Assembly (NCBI RefSeq): GCF_021533215.1
Contig: NZ_JAJNKA010000001.1
Location: 1 to 64,000 of the forward strand
DNA from: Portibacter lacus
GTDB lineage: Bacteria; Bacteroidota; Bacteroidia; Chitinophagales; Saprospiraceae
Direction: 5' to 3'
Length of the DNA: 64,000 nucleotides
Shown here: in pieces, positions 16,417 to 25,495 of the stretch
How positions within the stretch are numbered: the first letter of the stretch is position 1
Layout of the letters: every line of letters begins with the position of its first letter
Notes under the pieces: generated by a model
The model's database searches: none
What the model saw: the letters and a program-made list of their open reading frames with translations, nothing else
What the model was told of the DNA's origin: nothing
Program-made: the position numbers and the translations under genes

Positions 16417-16670
16417 CTTTTAAACGTCTTATTTTGCTGCAAAGTAAAACAAAGATATCCTATTCTACAAGTGAAAAGAATGAAAAGATTCAAATGAATT
16501 GGTTTTCATGCGTTTCACCACCGAACATTGTGAAGCGTACTTGGCTGTATAAGCTATAGCGCTTTGATTATTAGGTTCTTATGAAACATGTGGCAGCCAA
16601 GGCTGAAATCCACTGATTTATCAACTTAACACCCTATTTTACGATCTGAACTGTTTTAAGAAGCCAAACC
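16417..16670. other. Short spacer before the aminopeptidase gene end
   Basis: About 250 bp separate the small ORF start from the aminopeptidase stop. Apart from the TATCTTTG box I see no supported feature. Confidence 0.45.
16450..16457 (-). promoter_or_regulatory. TAnnTTTG box upstream of the 41-residue ORF
   Basis: On the minus strand this reads TATCTTTG, an exact -7 match 34 nt before the ATG at 16416. No convincing TTG lies at the usual distance upstream. Confidence 0.35.
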
Positions 16671-18452
16671 TCAAACCGCCTCGCATTTCTTATTCAACCA
16701 TGTTTTCTCAGAATCATCTAGAAAAGGAGATAGTTTTTCATATACCTTAACATGGTATTTGTTTAACCATTCGATCTCCTGTGGAGACATTATTTCCAAC
16801 GCAATTAACGCAGTATCAATAGGGAACAGCGTTAAGGTTTCAAATTTTAAAAATTTGCCCGAATCACTATTTCCTGACTTAACCGTCAAAAGACAATTCT
16901 CTATTCGAATCCCAAATTTGCCTGAAGCGTAGTATCCTGGCTCATTAGTCGTAACCATATGCTCTTCGATACTGTTCTTACTTTTCGAAGCAACCCCAGG
17001 ATGAAACCCTTGTGGACCTTCATGAACATTCAGAAAGAATCCGACACCATGCCCTGTCCCATGTAAGAAGTTTAAGTGCTTTTCCCAAAGCGAAAATCTG
17101 GCTAATGTATCCAACTGAACCCCTAAAGTTCCTTCAGGGAATACAGCTCGATCGAGTGCAATATTTCCTTTCAGAACACGTGTGTAAGCATCTTTTTCCT
17201 CATTGGATGGCTGTCCTAAAGTGATGGTCCTTGTAATATCAGTTGTGCCATCTAGATACTGACCACCACTATCAATTAATAGAACACCGGTTGGTTTTAT
17301 CTTTGCAGATTTTTCAGCAGAAGGCGAATAATGGACGATTGCGCCATTTCCTTTGTAACCGACGATTGCTCCGAAACTTTCAGATTGGTAGCCTTGCTGA
17401 AGTGAACGGAACTCAGCAATTTTTTGCACAAGGTCATATTCACTTGGTTCTAAGTGGATGTTATTCTCCAGCCAAATGTAGAATCGGGTGAGTGCAACTC
17501 CATCTTTGATCATTACATTTCGAAAATGCTGGATTTCTACCTCATTTTTAAGGGCTTTCATTCCTATAGATGGCAAGGTTTTATCAATGATATTCCTCGT
17601 ATTGATGGCTCTTGCTAATGCATAACTTATCGTAGCATTGTCAACTAAGATTGACTTTTCTACTGGAATTTCATTTAATGCCTTCCATATATTATCATAG
17701 GGCTTTAGGTCAATGTTTTCCATTTCAAATAAATCTATAAGATTGGTGGGTACCTTTGCAATATCAATGAATAAGGTGGCAGCTTCATGAGTTATTAATG
17801 CATAAGAATAGGCAACGGGATTATACTGTACATCTTTTCCTCTTATATTGAAAATCCAAGCAATATCATCTAGCGTACTCACTAAGTGATAGTCTGCACC
17901 TTGATCTTTCATTTGACTTCTTATTCGCTTTAACTTTGAAGATCTGGATTCGCCAGCATAAGTTATTTCTAATTCGAAGATTGGGTCTTGTGGCAAGCTT
18001 GGTCTGTCGCCCCATATTTCAGCTATTAAGTCTAGCGTGGCATCCAGTTTTAAATTATTCTTGGTCAATTTTTTCTCGAAAGACGCAAGCTGACGTTTAG
18101 AAAACAAGCGACCATCACAAGCAACGGTATCACCAGCGTCCAGATTTTCGATAATCCAATCAATATATTGAGGGCTGTCTTGGTTATATACTTTATAAAG
18201 ATCAAATCCGCTTCCTTTCAGTTCCTCTTCTCCTTGGATAAAATATCGAGAATCTGTCCACACACCTGCTTCCTTCATAGTTACAGCTGCGGTACCTGCA
18301 GAACCAGTAAATCCGCTAATCCAAGCTCGTCCTTTCCAATAATGAGCAACATATTCACCCTGATGAGGATCACTACTAGGAATAATATATGCACTTATTT
18401 GGTGATTATTCATTAGATTACGAAGAGCAGCTAAATTTGTATGATTCGACAT
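16671..18452 (-). CDS. Xaa-Pro aminopeptidase (aminopeptidase P, M24B)
   Basis: The 593-residue metallopeptidase removes an N-terminal residue when proline is second. It has two creatinase-like N-terminal domains (about 5-140 and 165-300) and a C-terminal pita-bread catalytic domain. The expected dinuclear-metal ligands are visible: D394 (LLIDSGGQY), D405 (GTTDITRT), the HGTGHGVG histidine near 468, E504 (TNEPGYY) and E518 (GIRIENC). The length fits the long eukaryote-like APP1 type rather than the 440-residue E. coli PepP. There is no signal peptide, so it is cytoplasmic. It is a single gene convergent with the kinase region and divergent from rpoN. Confidence 0.95.
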   Translation of the reverse strand: MSNHTNLAALRNLMNNHQISAYIIPSSDPHQGEYVAHYWKGRAWISGFTGSAGTAAVTMKEAGVWTDSRYFIQGEEELKGSGFDLYKVYNQDSPQYIDWIIENLDAGDTVACDGRLFSKRQLASFEKKLTKNNLKLDATLDLIAEIWGDRPSLPQDPIFELEITYAGESRSSKLKRIRSQMKDQGADYHLVSTLDDIAWIFNIRGKDVQYNPVAYSYALITHEAATLFIDIAKVPTNLIDLFEMENIDLKPYDNIWKALNEIPVEKSILVDNATISYALARAINTRNIIDKTLPSIGMKALKNEVEIQHFRNVMIKDGVALTRFYIWLENNIHLEPSEYDLVQKIAEFRSLQQGYQSESFGAIVGYKGNGAIVHYSPSAEKSAKIKPTGVLLIDSGGQYLDGTTDITRTITLGQPSNEEKDAYTRVLKGNIALDRAVFPEGTLGVQLDTLARFSLWEKHLNFLHGTGHGVGFFLNVHEGPQGFHPGVASKSKNSIEEHMVTTNEPGYYASGKFGIRIENCLLTVKSGNSDSGKFLKFETLTLFPIDTALIALEIMSPQEIEWLNKYHVKVYEKLSPFLDDSEKTWLNKKCEAV

Positions 18453-18535
18453 ATTACGATATTGTGTAAAGTGTATTAGATTAAAAATAAATGAAAAATA
18501 TATTATAAAATGTTTTAATATGAAATAATTGGCTT

Positions 18536-18543
18536 TATATTTG
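18536..18543 (+). promoter_or_regulatory. TAnnTTTG -7 box upstream of rpoN
   Basis: TATATTTG is an exact match to the -7 consensus, 129 nt before the rpoN ATG. A leader of about 120 nt would result. The -33 region is weak. Confidence 0.45.
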
Positions 18544-18672
18544 CTTGAACATTATCAGAGAAACCTACCAACGGTTCTGAGAATGTACATTTAAATAAGA
18601 AGCTATAAGAACTTTACCAATTATGGTATTGTTAATATAAGCGGAAATTTAGTAATTCTAAATCCATTACCG

Positions 18673-20154
18673 ATGTTAAAGCAGAGATTAAGTCAGAAAA
18701 TGATCCAGAAGCTGTCCCCACAGCAGATTCAGGTCATGAAGTTGTTGCAGATACCTACTGCTTCTTTAGATCAAAGAATCAAAGAAGAGTTAGAGTCTAA
18801 TCCTGCCCTAGAAGAAGGAGAAGAAGAATTTCAAGAAGTTTTTGACTTAGAGGATTCTGATTCAGACTCTGATTCAGATTCAGATGATTTTGAATTAGAT
18901 GATTACATCAATGAATATATAGAGGATGATCCGATTTCGTACAAGTTAAAGGATAATACAACATCTATTGAGGAAGATAAAAATATTCCATATGCTGTCG
19001 AAAGATCTTTTCACGAGGAATTAGAGCGACAATTAGGTTTGTTGAATTTCCAAGATGAAAGGATGCAGAAGATTGCAGAACAGATTATTGGAAGTATAGA
19101 CGATGATGGTTATCTAAGAAGAGATCCACTAGCAATAATTGATGATTTGCTTTTTTCTCAGAATATTGAAGCGGAAGAAGAAGAGGTAATTACGATGATT
19201 AAGCGAATTCAGCGATTTGATCCAGCTGGTGTAGCTGCTAAGGATTTGCAAGAGTGTTTACTTATTCAGCTAGAAGATAAAATTGACAGAAAAGAAGAAA
19301 ATAATATAGAAGCGAAGGCACTCGCATTGCGGATTCTTTCTGATTACTTTGATGAGTTTACTAAGAAGCACTATCAAAAGCTTCAGCGATCTCTATTTAT
19401 ATCTGAAAGCCAACTGAAGGATGCGATAGAAGAAATTCTGAAATTGAATCCGAAGCCAGCGACTAGTATAGATTCTTCTAGAAGAAATTCGACTCATTAT
19501 ATCGTTCCAGATTTTATCATCAGCAATAGAGATGGGGAATTGGAACTGACATTGAATAATAAAAATGCTCCAGATCTAAGGATTAATGATCAGTATCTGG
19601 ATATGTTGAAGTCTTATAAGCACGCAACTGACGGAAGAAGAAGTTCTAAGAAGGAAAGGGAAGCGGTGATGTTTATTAAGCAAAAAATAGATTCTGCAAA
19701 GTGGTTTATAGATGCTATTCTACAACGTCAAGATACCTTATTCAAGACGATGTATTCGATCATGCAGTATCAAAAAGATTATTTCACGACAGGTGATGAG
19801 CGAAGGCTGAAACCAATGATCCTGAAGGATATAGCGGACATTACTAATCTAGATATTTCTACAATTTCAAGAGTAGCAAATAGTAAGTTTGTTCAGTCAG
19901 AATTTGGATCTAGGAAGTTGAAAAGTTTCTTCTCTGAGTCCTTGCAGACCATGGATGGTGAGGAAGTTTCAACTTTAGAGGTGAAGAATATATTAGCGGA
20001 AATCATCAGTAACGAAAATAAAAAGAAGCCTTTATCTGATGAAAAGCTGAAGGACATGTTAAGAGGAAGAGGATACAATATTGCAAGAAGGACGGTTGCT
20101 AAATATAGAGAGCAATTAAATATTCCGGTTGCAAGGTTAAGAAAGGAGCTGTAA
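18673..20154 (+). CDS. rpoN: RNA polymerase sigma-54 factor
   Basis: The 493-residue sigma factor recognises -24/-12 promoters and needs an enhancer-binding ATPase to open them. Region I, the activator-interacting domain, is clear (LKQRLSQKMIQKLSPQQIQ at 2-20, then LESNPALEE). It is followed by an acidic region II with a (DS)n run (DSDSDSDSDSDD, about 61-72), the core-binding domain (FDPAGVAAKDLQECLL) and the DNA-binding domain with the RpoN box ARRTVAKYRE at 471-480. Length and order match typical RpoN. Sigma-54-dependent activators are not encoded in this window. Confidence 0.97.
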   Translation: MLKQRLSQKMIQKLSPQQIQVMKLLQIPTASLDQRIKEELESNPALEEGEEEFQEVFDLEDSDSDSDSDSDDFELDDYINEYIEDDPISYKLKDNTTSIEEDKNIPYAVERSFHEELERQLGLLNFQDERMQKIAEQIIGSIDDDGYLRRDPLAIIDDLLFSQNIEAEEEEVITMIKRIQRFDPAGVAAKDLQECLLIQLEDKIDRKEENNIEAKALALRILSDYFDEFTKKHYQKLQRSLFISESQLKDAIEEILKLNPKPATSIDSSRRNSTHYIVPDFIISNRDGELELTLNNKNAPDLRINDQYLDMLKSYKHATDGRRSSKKEREAVMFIKQKIDSAKWFIDAILQRQDTLFKTMYSIMQYQKDYFTTGDERRLKPMILKDIADITNLDISTISRVANSKFVQSEFGSRKLKSFFSESLQTMDGEEVSTLEVKNILAEIISNENKKKPLSDEKLKDMLRGRGYNIARRTVAKYREQLNIPVARLRKEL

Positions 20155-20305
20155 GTTGGATGCTTTTAGTTTTTAGTTGATCTAGTATCTTGGCACATTA
20201 CTTTTAAGCAAGAAAATGAGGGTGAGAAAAAGCGATGGGGCTAAAATATATCAACCTAAAGTCGAGGTCTATTATGTAACTCAACTTTTCTATATTGACT
20301 CAACA

Positions 20306-21628
20306 CTAAAGACTCAAAACTGACGATCGGGCTTCCATTAAACCTTCTACATTCAGTCTTTCCAGTTTAACTTTCATAATTGAATTTGGGATCGCTCCTT
20401 CTTGAAATACCTTTACGTAGTTCTCTGTGAATCCTACATTGCCATCTTCGAAGATGACCGTTCTAGTTGTTCCTACTTGACGATTATAAAAAGCTCGTTT
20501 TTTCTTTTCCGATAAGATGCGTAACATTTCATTTCTTTCTCGTCTTATATTCATCGGAACTTTCCCGCCAAGCTCAGCAGCAGGCGTATTCGGTCTTTCT
20601 GAATAAGTGAATACATGAAGATAATCGATGTCTAACTCCTTCAGAAAATGATAAGTTTCTAAGAAATCTTCTTGTGTTTCTCCTGGGAATCCTACGATGA
20701 CATCTACACCTATACAAGCATCTGGCATCAAGGATTTCACCTTAGCTACTCGAGAAGCATAAAGTTCTCTTCGGTATCTGCGCTTCATCATGCCTAAGAT
20801 TTTATTCGATCCGGACTGGAGCGGCATATGGAAGTGATGAGCAAATTTTTCCGATTGACTAACAAATTCGATTACTTCGTCCGTACATAAATTCGGTTCG
20901 ATAGATGATATTCGGTAACGATCTACGCCGTCATGTTTTTCGATTTCTTGTACCAGATCGATAAACATGGCTTCTTTCTTAGTTCTGGTCCCTTCGATGA
21001 CTTCTGTACCATTTCCGAAGTCTCCCAAGTTAACACCAGTAAGAACGATCTCTCTAGTTCCTTTTTCTTTGATGTCGGTGATGTTTTGTAATACACTTTC
21101 GATCGTATCACTTCTGCTTTTACCTCTTGCTAAAGGAATTGTACAGAAAGTACACTTGTAATCGCAACCATCTTGGACTTTTAAAAATGTACGAGTACGG
21201 TCTCCCATCGAGTAAGATGAGATAAATGTGTTCACTTCTTTAATCTCACCCGCTTTGACCATTCCGCGACCAGAATGCTGGGTCAGCTCTTCAATATAAT
21301 TAAGTATATTGAATTTTTCTGCTGCTCCAAGAACAAGGTCGACTCCTTCTATCTCTGAAATTTCTTTAGGTTTCAACTGGGCGTAACAACCTACAACTAC
21401 CACTTTAGCATCTGGTGATCTTTTTAATGCTTGTCGGACGGCATACCTGCATTTTTTATCTGCGAAATCTGTTACGGAACAAGTATTCAACACAAAAATA
21501 TCTGCCGGTTCTTCGAAAGCTACAGTATGATATCCTTCTTTTTCAAACATTTGTCTGATGCCAGAAGTCTCCGAGAAGTTCAGTTTGCAACCTAAGGTAT
21601 GAAATGCAACGCTGGTAGGTGTAGCCAT
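20306..21628 (-). CDS. mtaB: tRNA t6A37 methylthiotransferase MtaB
   Basis: The 440-residue radical-SAM enzyme adds a methylthio group to t6A at position 37 of tRNAs reading ANN codons. The N-terminal UPF0004 domain begins TLGCKLNFSET and has the three cluster cysteines C14, C50 and C81. The radical-SAM motif CDYKCTFC supplies C155, C159 and C162. The C-terminal part ends with a short TRAM-like segment. The TLGCKLN start is typical of MtaB rather than MiaB or RimO. Its t6A substrate is made with Sua5, which is also encoded in this window (44356-45300). It is convergent with rpoN. Confidence 0.93.
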   Translation of the reverse strand: MATPTSVAFHTLGCKLNFSETSGIRQMFEKEGYHTVAFEEPADIFVLNTCSVTDFADKKCRYAVRQALKRSPDAKVVVVGCYAQLKPKEISEIEGVDLVLGAAEKFNILNYIEELTQHSGRGMVKAGEIKEVNTFISSYSMGDRTRTFLKVQDGCDYKCTFCTIPLARGKSRSDTIESVLQNITDIKEKGTREIVLTGVNLGDFGNGTEVIEGTRTKKEAMFIDLVQEIEKHDGVDRYRISSIEPNLCTDEVIEFVSQSEKFAHHFHMPLQSGSNKILGMMKRRYRRELYASRVAKVKSLMPDACIGVDVIVGFPGETQEDFLETYHFLKELDIDYLHVFTYSERPNTPAAELGGKVPMNIRRERNEMLRILSEKKKRAFYNRQVGTTRTVIFEDGNVGFTENYVKVFQEGAIPNSIMKVKLERLNVEGLMEARSSVLSL

Positions 21629-21650
21629 TCTTAATTCAATATTTGAGGTG

Positions 21651-21658
21651 CAAAGGTA
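21651..21658 (-). promoter_or_regulatory. TAnnTTTG -7 box of mtaB
   Basis: On the minus strand this is TACCTTTG, an exact -7 match ending 22 nt before the mtaB ATG. No clear TTG lies about 20 nt further upstream. Confidence 0.45.
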
Positions 21659-21800
21659 AGTGTTCTTATATAATTTTCTTAATTTTCAACATAATACCAA
21701 TTAGGATTGAAAATGAAATTGTCTACATTTTGATAAAAAAGACAAAGTGTTCTTGATTGACATTCAGAATTGCTAATTGGTAGGACATAAATCTGCTATT

Positions 21801-22892
21801 ATGAAAGAACGATTACTTTCCTTGGATGTTTTTCGAGGAATGACCATTTGCTTTATGATCATTGTGAATACTCCAGGTACTTGGAAATATGTGTATACGC
21901 CTTTAAAACATGCAAGTTGGGAAGGAAGTACACCTACTGATTTAGTCTTTCCATTTTTCGTTTTTATCGTGGGATTATCGATGGTGTTTTCATTTTCTCG
22001 TATAGCTGGACAAGAAAAATCAGCTATTGCGTTAAAGATTTTAAGACGAACAGCTCTTATTTTTTTAGTGGGTTTATTCTTGAATTGGTTTCCATTTTTT
22101 CATAAAAACATTGCAGATCTAAGAATCATGGGTGTTCTACAGAAGATCGCATTATCATATGGAGGAGCAGCATTCATTGTTTTATATGCTAGGAAGAGCT
22201 GGTTGCCATATATAACGGCTGTCGTTTTACTCGGTTATTGGGCTTTATTATATGGACTCGGAGGAGAAATTCCGTATGGATTAGATGATAACATCGTCAG
22301 AACTGTGGATTTGAAGATACTAGGAGAGTCACATTTATATGGCGGTTTTGGAATCCCATTTGATCCAGAAGGACTGTTAAGTTGTCTTCCAAGTATAGGC
22401 ACCGTTTTATTGGGTTATATCTTTGGAAGTAGAATATTAGCAGTAGAATCGAAGTCGAAATTGATTCAAGAATATACGATTGCGGGTGCATTGTTAGTAG
22501 GTGCAGGCTTGGTTTGGGGAATGAGTTTCCCGATCATTAAGGCGCTTTGGACAAGTAGTTATGTTTTATATACTGCAGGTTTAGCATTATTAGTATTTGC
22601 AATATTGATTTATGTTATCGATGTTGCTGGTTGGAAGAAATGGGCTTATCCATTCCGAGTATTTGGATTGAATCCGTTATTAGCTTATGCACTATCTGGA
22701 TTAGTTTTTAGGCTGTTTATTTATGTGTTTAAGTTTGATGGAACACACCCTTATAAGTGGGCTTATGAGCATTTTTTCAATCCGACATTTGGTAATTATT
22801 TTGGATCGTTTTTCCAAGCCTTTACTTATATGGCTTTGATTTGGTTTTTTTCCTGGCTACTTTATAGAAAGAATATTGTGATTAAGCTGTAA
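21801..22892 (+). CDS. HGSNAT/DUF5009-like membrane acyltransferase
   Basis: I chose the ATG at 21801 because the family consensus starts at MKERLLSLDVFRGMT; an upstream TTG at 21777 would add eight unrelated residues. The 363-residue protein has about ten membrane segments and the family hallmark SLDVFRG with the following MIIVNTPGTW, then PTDLVFPFFVFIVG. Relatives include heparan-alpha-glucosaminide N-acetyltransferase and bacterial NagX-like proteins, which move an acetyl group across the membrane to an amino sugar. Substrate specificity cannot be assigned. A glucosamine or peptidoglycan amino sugar is plausible given the NagZ fusion nearby, but this is inference. Confidence 0.85.
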   Translation: MKERLLSLDVFRGMTICFMIIVNTPGTWKYVYTPLKHASWEGSTPTDLVFPFFVFIVGLSMVFSFSRIAGQEKSAIALKILRRTALIFLVGLFLNWFPFFHKNIADLRIMGVLQKIALSYGGAAFIVLYARKSWLPYITAVVLLGYWALLYGLGGEIPYGLDDNIVRTVDLKILGESHLYGGFGIPFDPEGLLSCLPSIGTVLLGYIFGSRILAVESKSKLIQEYTIAGALLVGAGLVWGMSFPIIKALWTSSYVLYTAGLALLVFAILIYVIDVAGWKKWAYPFRVFGLNPLLAYALSGLVFRLFIYVFKFDGTHPYKWAYEHFFNPTFGNYFGSFFQAFTYMALIWFFSWLLYRKNIVIKL

Positions 22893-22925
22893 CTCATTAT
22901 GAAAATTTAACATTGACCTAGATAA

Positions 22926-23537
22926 ATGGAAGATAAAAAGAAGGTGGTGATCGTAGAAGATGAGGCTTTAATTTCTATGGATTTAGAAATGATATTAGAG
23001 TCAATGGACTTCAATGTTGTGGGGATTTCAGACAATGGGGATGAAGCATTAGATATCATTGCGAATCGTAATCCTGATCTAATCTTATTAGATATCAATA
23101 TAAGAGGTCATCTAGATGGAATAGAGCTAGCTGAAGTCATCAGAACTAAAACCAAGAAGCCTTTCATCTATATTACGTCATATGCAGATAAAGCCACGTT
23201 AGATCGAGCGAAGCATACCTTCCCATATGGATATATATTAAAGCCATTTAGTGAAGTTGAATTAAAGGCGACGATTGAAATTGCCATGTTTAGATTTGAA
23301 AATGAAAAAGGAAAAGGTGCACCTGAATTAAAAGATATCAATAATAAAATTCACGCTGAATTAACGGATAAGGAATATGAAGTCTTATTAGATATTTTTA
23401 GTGGCTTAGCGAATCAGCAAATTGCATCTAAGCAATTCATTTCTATCAATACGGTGAAAACCCATGTCAAAAATTTATACGGAAAAATAGAGGTGCATAC
23501 GAGGGCAGAATTGGTTAAGTGGATTAGTGAGATATAG
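22926..23537 (+). CDS. Response regulator, receiver plus LuxR-type HTH
   Basis: The 203-residue regulator has a receiver domain (1-125) with acidic residues E11 and D12, phospho-acceptor D56 (LILLDINI), T84/S85 and K106 (YILKPFS). A GerE/LuxR-type helix-turn-helix follows at about 142-200 (LTDKEYEVLLDIFSGLANQQIA, SINTVKTHVKNLY). It starts 33 nt after the acyltransferase gene. No histidine kinase is encoded nearby, so it is an orphan. The HTH spacing is slightly degenerate but the INTVKTHVKN recognition helix is clear. Confidence 0.9.
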   Translation: MEDKKKVVIVEDEALISMDLEMILESMDFNVVGISDNGDEALDIIANRNPDLILLDINIRGHLDGIELAEVIRTKTKKPFIYITSYADKATLDRAKHTFPYGYILKPFSEVELKATIEIAMFRFENEKGKGAPELKDINNKIHAELTDKEYEVLLDIFSGLANQQIASKQFISINTVKTHVKNLYGKIEVHTRAELVKWISEI

Positions 23538-23857
23538 TAATTTAATTCATTTTTTGCGATACTAGTAATTAGCAATATACAACCTGCTCTATAATTCAGG
23601 AGATGATTCTATGCATATAGAGGTGAATGAAGTATTAATTCTAATGCCTAAAAGCTGACATTTTTATTAGAGAATGAGGTGGGTGTATTCTATTATGTAA
23701 GGTTCATATAAGTATAAAACTTTAGATAAGTGAATTACAACTAATTGCAATTGTAATGTATCGAGTTTTATATTCGGTCCAAAATAAAGAGAAAGTCAGA
23801 TAAAAAATGGCCTTCTCTTTTTTTATGATTGATGGGATATATTGATTTAGAAAACGA
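23538..23857. other. Convergent spacer
   Basis: About 320 bp between convergent genes. The only supported element is the terminator hairpin at its right end. A 15-residue ORF at 23611 after an AGGAGA-like sequence is too short to call. Confidence 0.5.
23786..23824. terminator. Bidirectional terminator
   Basis: AAAGAGAA (23786-23793) pairs with TTCTCTTT (23813-23820), followed by TTTT on the plus strand. On the minus strand the stem is followed by TATTTTGG. It lies between the response regulator and ppgK, which converge. Confidence 0.65.
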
Positions 23858-24601
23858 TTAGTTCATACGCTGTGCCATTGCAGCACCGATAATTCCTGCT
23901 TCATTTTTCATTTCAGCAGCAATAACTTTAGCTCTAACTTTACTTAGATATTTCTCGTATTTATTAAATTTCTTACTGATTCCACCACCCAGAATAAAAA
24001 GGTCAGGAGAAAATAAGTGTTCGATATACAATAAAACATTTTCCAGTTCTCCGCCCCATTCTGAATACTTCAGGCCTTTGTTTTCTCGGGCGCTATTTGC
24101 TGCGTAATGTTCCGTAATGCTCTTTTTGTACTTAAGATGCCCAAGTTCCGTGTTAGGAATTAATTTGCCATCTCGAAAGATCGCAGAACCGATTCCAGTA
24201 CCTAGTGTAAGTAAAATCACAGTACCTTTTACATCTTTCGCTGCACCGTGGTAGCGTTCAGATATTCCAGCGGCATCTGCGTCATTTATAAGAGAGAGAT
24301 TAGCCTTTAATTCTTTTTTAAAAAATTTTTCAGCTTCGAAATCCATCCATTTTCTGTCAATGTTTGCAGCACTTAAAGTTCTGCCATTACTGATAATACT
24401 AGGAAAACCAATTCCAATGTCTTTGCCTTCCCAATCGAAATGTTCGATTATTTTTTTAATGACTTTAACAATGTTTTCAGGAGTAGAGTGATTCGGTGTC
24501 GCAATTTTACAGCGTTCTCCTACTAAAGTTCCCTTTTTTATATTAACGAGGTTTCCTTTAATTCCTGTCGCACCTACATCTATTCCTAAAACTATATCCA
24601 T
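23858..24601 (-). CDS. ppgK: Polyphosphate glucokinase
   Basis: The 247-residue ROK-family kinase phosphorylates glucose using polyphosphate and usually ATP. The phosphate-binding loop is at the start (GIDVGATGIKGNLV, 6-19), followed by the sugar-binding and catalytic segment INDADAAG (105-112, catalytic Asp within NDAD), TLGTGIGSA (132-140) and ELGH (152-155). It lacks the Cys-rich zinc site of many ROK proteins, as is usual for PpgK. It is the last gene of a four-gene operon, 6 bp after the second PKD-cyclophilin gene, and is followed by a terminator. Confidence 0.9.
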   Translation of the reverse strand: MDIVLGIDVGATGIKGNLVNIKKGTLVGERCKIATPNHSTPENIVKVIKKIIEHFDWEGKDIGIGFPSIISNGRTLSAANIDRKWMDFEAEKFFKKELKANLSLINDADAAGISERYHGAAKDVKGTVILLTLGTGIGSAIFRDGKLIPNTELGHLKYKKSITEHYAANSARENKGLKYSEWGGELENVLLYIEHLFSPDLFILGGGISKKFNKYEKYLSKVRAKVIAAEMKNEAGIIGAAMAQRMN

Positions 24602-24607
24602 TCTTTC

Positions 24608-25495
24608 TTATTTAATAACTGTTAATTTCATCTTGATATCCTCAACGGGACGATCACCGGGTTTTGTTTCTGATTCTGCAATTTTATCTATCACGTCTAA
24701 TCCTTCTATAACCATTCCAAAAACGGTATAATCCGCGTCTAAGTAAGGATATCCACCCTTTTCTTTATATAATGACCTCTGTTCTTCGGAATATGTGATC
24801 CCTTTTCTGTATTCTATTTGATCTAAAGTCGCATCAGTAACTTTATTTCCGTGCACTATGTAGAATTGTGAACCAGAAGACTTCCTTTCTGGATTAGCTC
24901 CATCTGGCTGTCTAGCAGCTGCTAGCGCTCCTTTTATGTGAACGTTTTCTTCTCGAAACTCTCCATTGATTTGGTAGCCTGGACCGCCTGATCCAAGTCT
25001 TACATCTGAACCTGCATTTCTTGAGTTAGGATCTCCTCCTTGAATCATGAAACCTTCTATTACTCTATGGAATAATAAGCTATCATAGAAACCCTTATTA
25101 ACTAACTCTGTGAAATTATCCCTGTGACCAGGTGTGTTTTCATATAGTTCGATGAGCATATTACCATACTTGGTTTCTAACTGGACGAGACATATTTCTG
25201 GAGCATTCACGATTATTGTTTTTTTAGTGACATTCTTCTTTTTACCTTTCATTGCGGTTAAGGCAACATCGTATTTTCCAGATAACAAGTATTTGTAATC
25301 TGGATTTTCTTCTGAAGAAGTGTTACCATCACCGAAATCCCATGAATAAGTTTCCGCATTTTCTGATTCGTTAGTGAACGACAACTTAGCAGGTGCGGTA
25401 TCATCTTGATCTGTAATCGTATATCGAGCAATCGGCCTAGAGCATGATGCTATGGACAGCGCTAAGGCGAATAATAGAAATTTATTCATTGACAA
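24608..25495 (-). CDS. PKD-domain cyclophilin lipoprotein (copy 2)
   Basis: This 295-residue peptidyl-prolyl isomerase is fused to a PKD domain. A lipoprotein signal ends at C18 (LSIASC). A PKD domain spans about 22-98 (YSWDFGDGNTSSEENP, YDVALTA), and a cyclophilin-type domain spans about 103-295 with FHRVIEGFMIQGGDP and GSQFYIVHG. It catalyses proline isomerisation of exported proteins in the periplasm or at the outer membrane. The start overlaps the upstream paralogue by 14 nt; the third codon (ATG at 25489) is an equally good start. The serine at +2 and absence of an acidic export signal suggest it faces the periplasm. Confidence 0.9.
   Translation of the reverse strand: MSMNKFLLFALALSIASCSRPIARYTITDQDDTAPAKLSFTNESENAETYSWDFGDGNTSSEENPDYKYLLSGKYDVALTAMKGKKKNVTKKTIIVNAPEICLVQLETKYGNMLIELYENTPGHRDNFTELVNKGFYDSLLFHRVIEGFMIQGGDPNSRNAGSDVRLGSGGPGYQINGEFREENVHIKGALAAARQPDGANPERKSSGSQFYIVHGNKVTDATLDQIEYRKGITYSEEQRSLYKEKGGYPYLDADYTVFGMVIEGLDVIDKIAESETKPGDRPVEDIKMKLTVIK

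Noticed and set aside
16533-16550. The 12-mer GCGTACTTGGCT shared with the spacer near 57138
   Set aside because: Many 12-mers are expected to recur by chance in 64 kb and the flanks do not match.
23611-23658. A 15-residue ORF after an AGGAGA-like sequence
   Set aside because: Too short to support, and Shine-Dalgarno sequences are little used in Bacteroidota.
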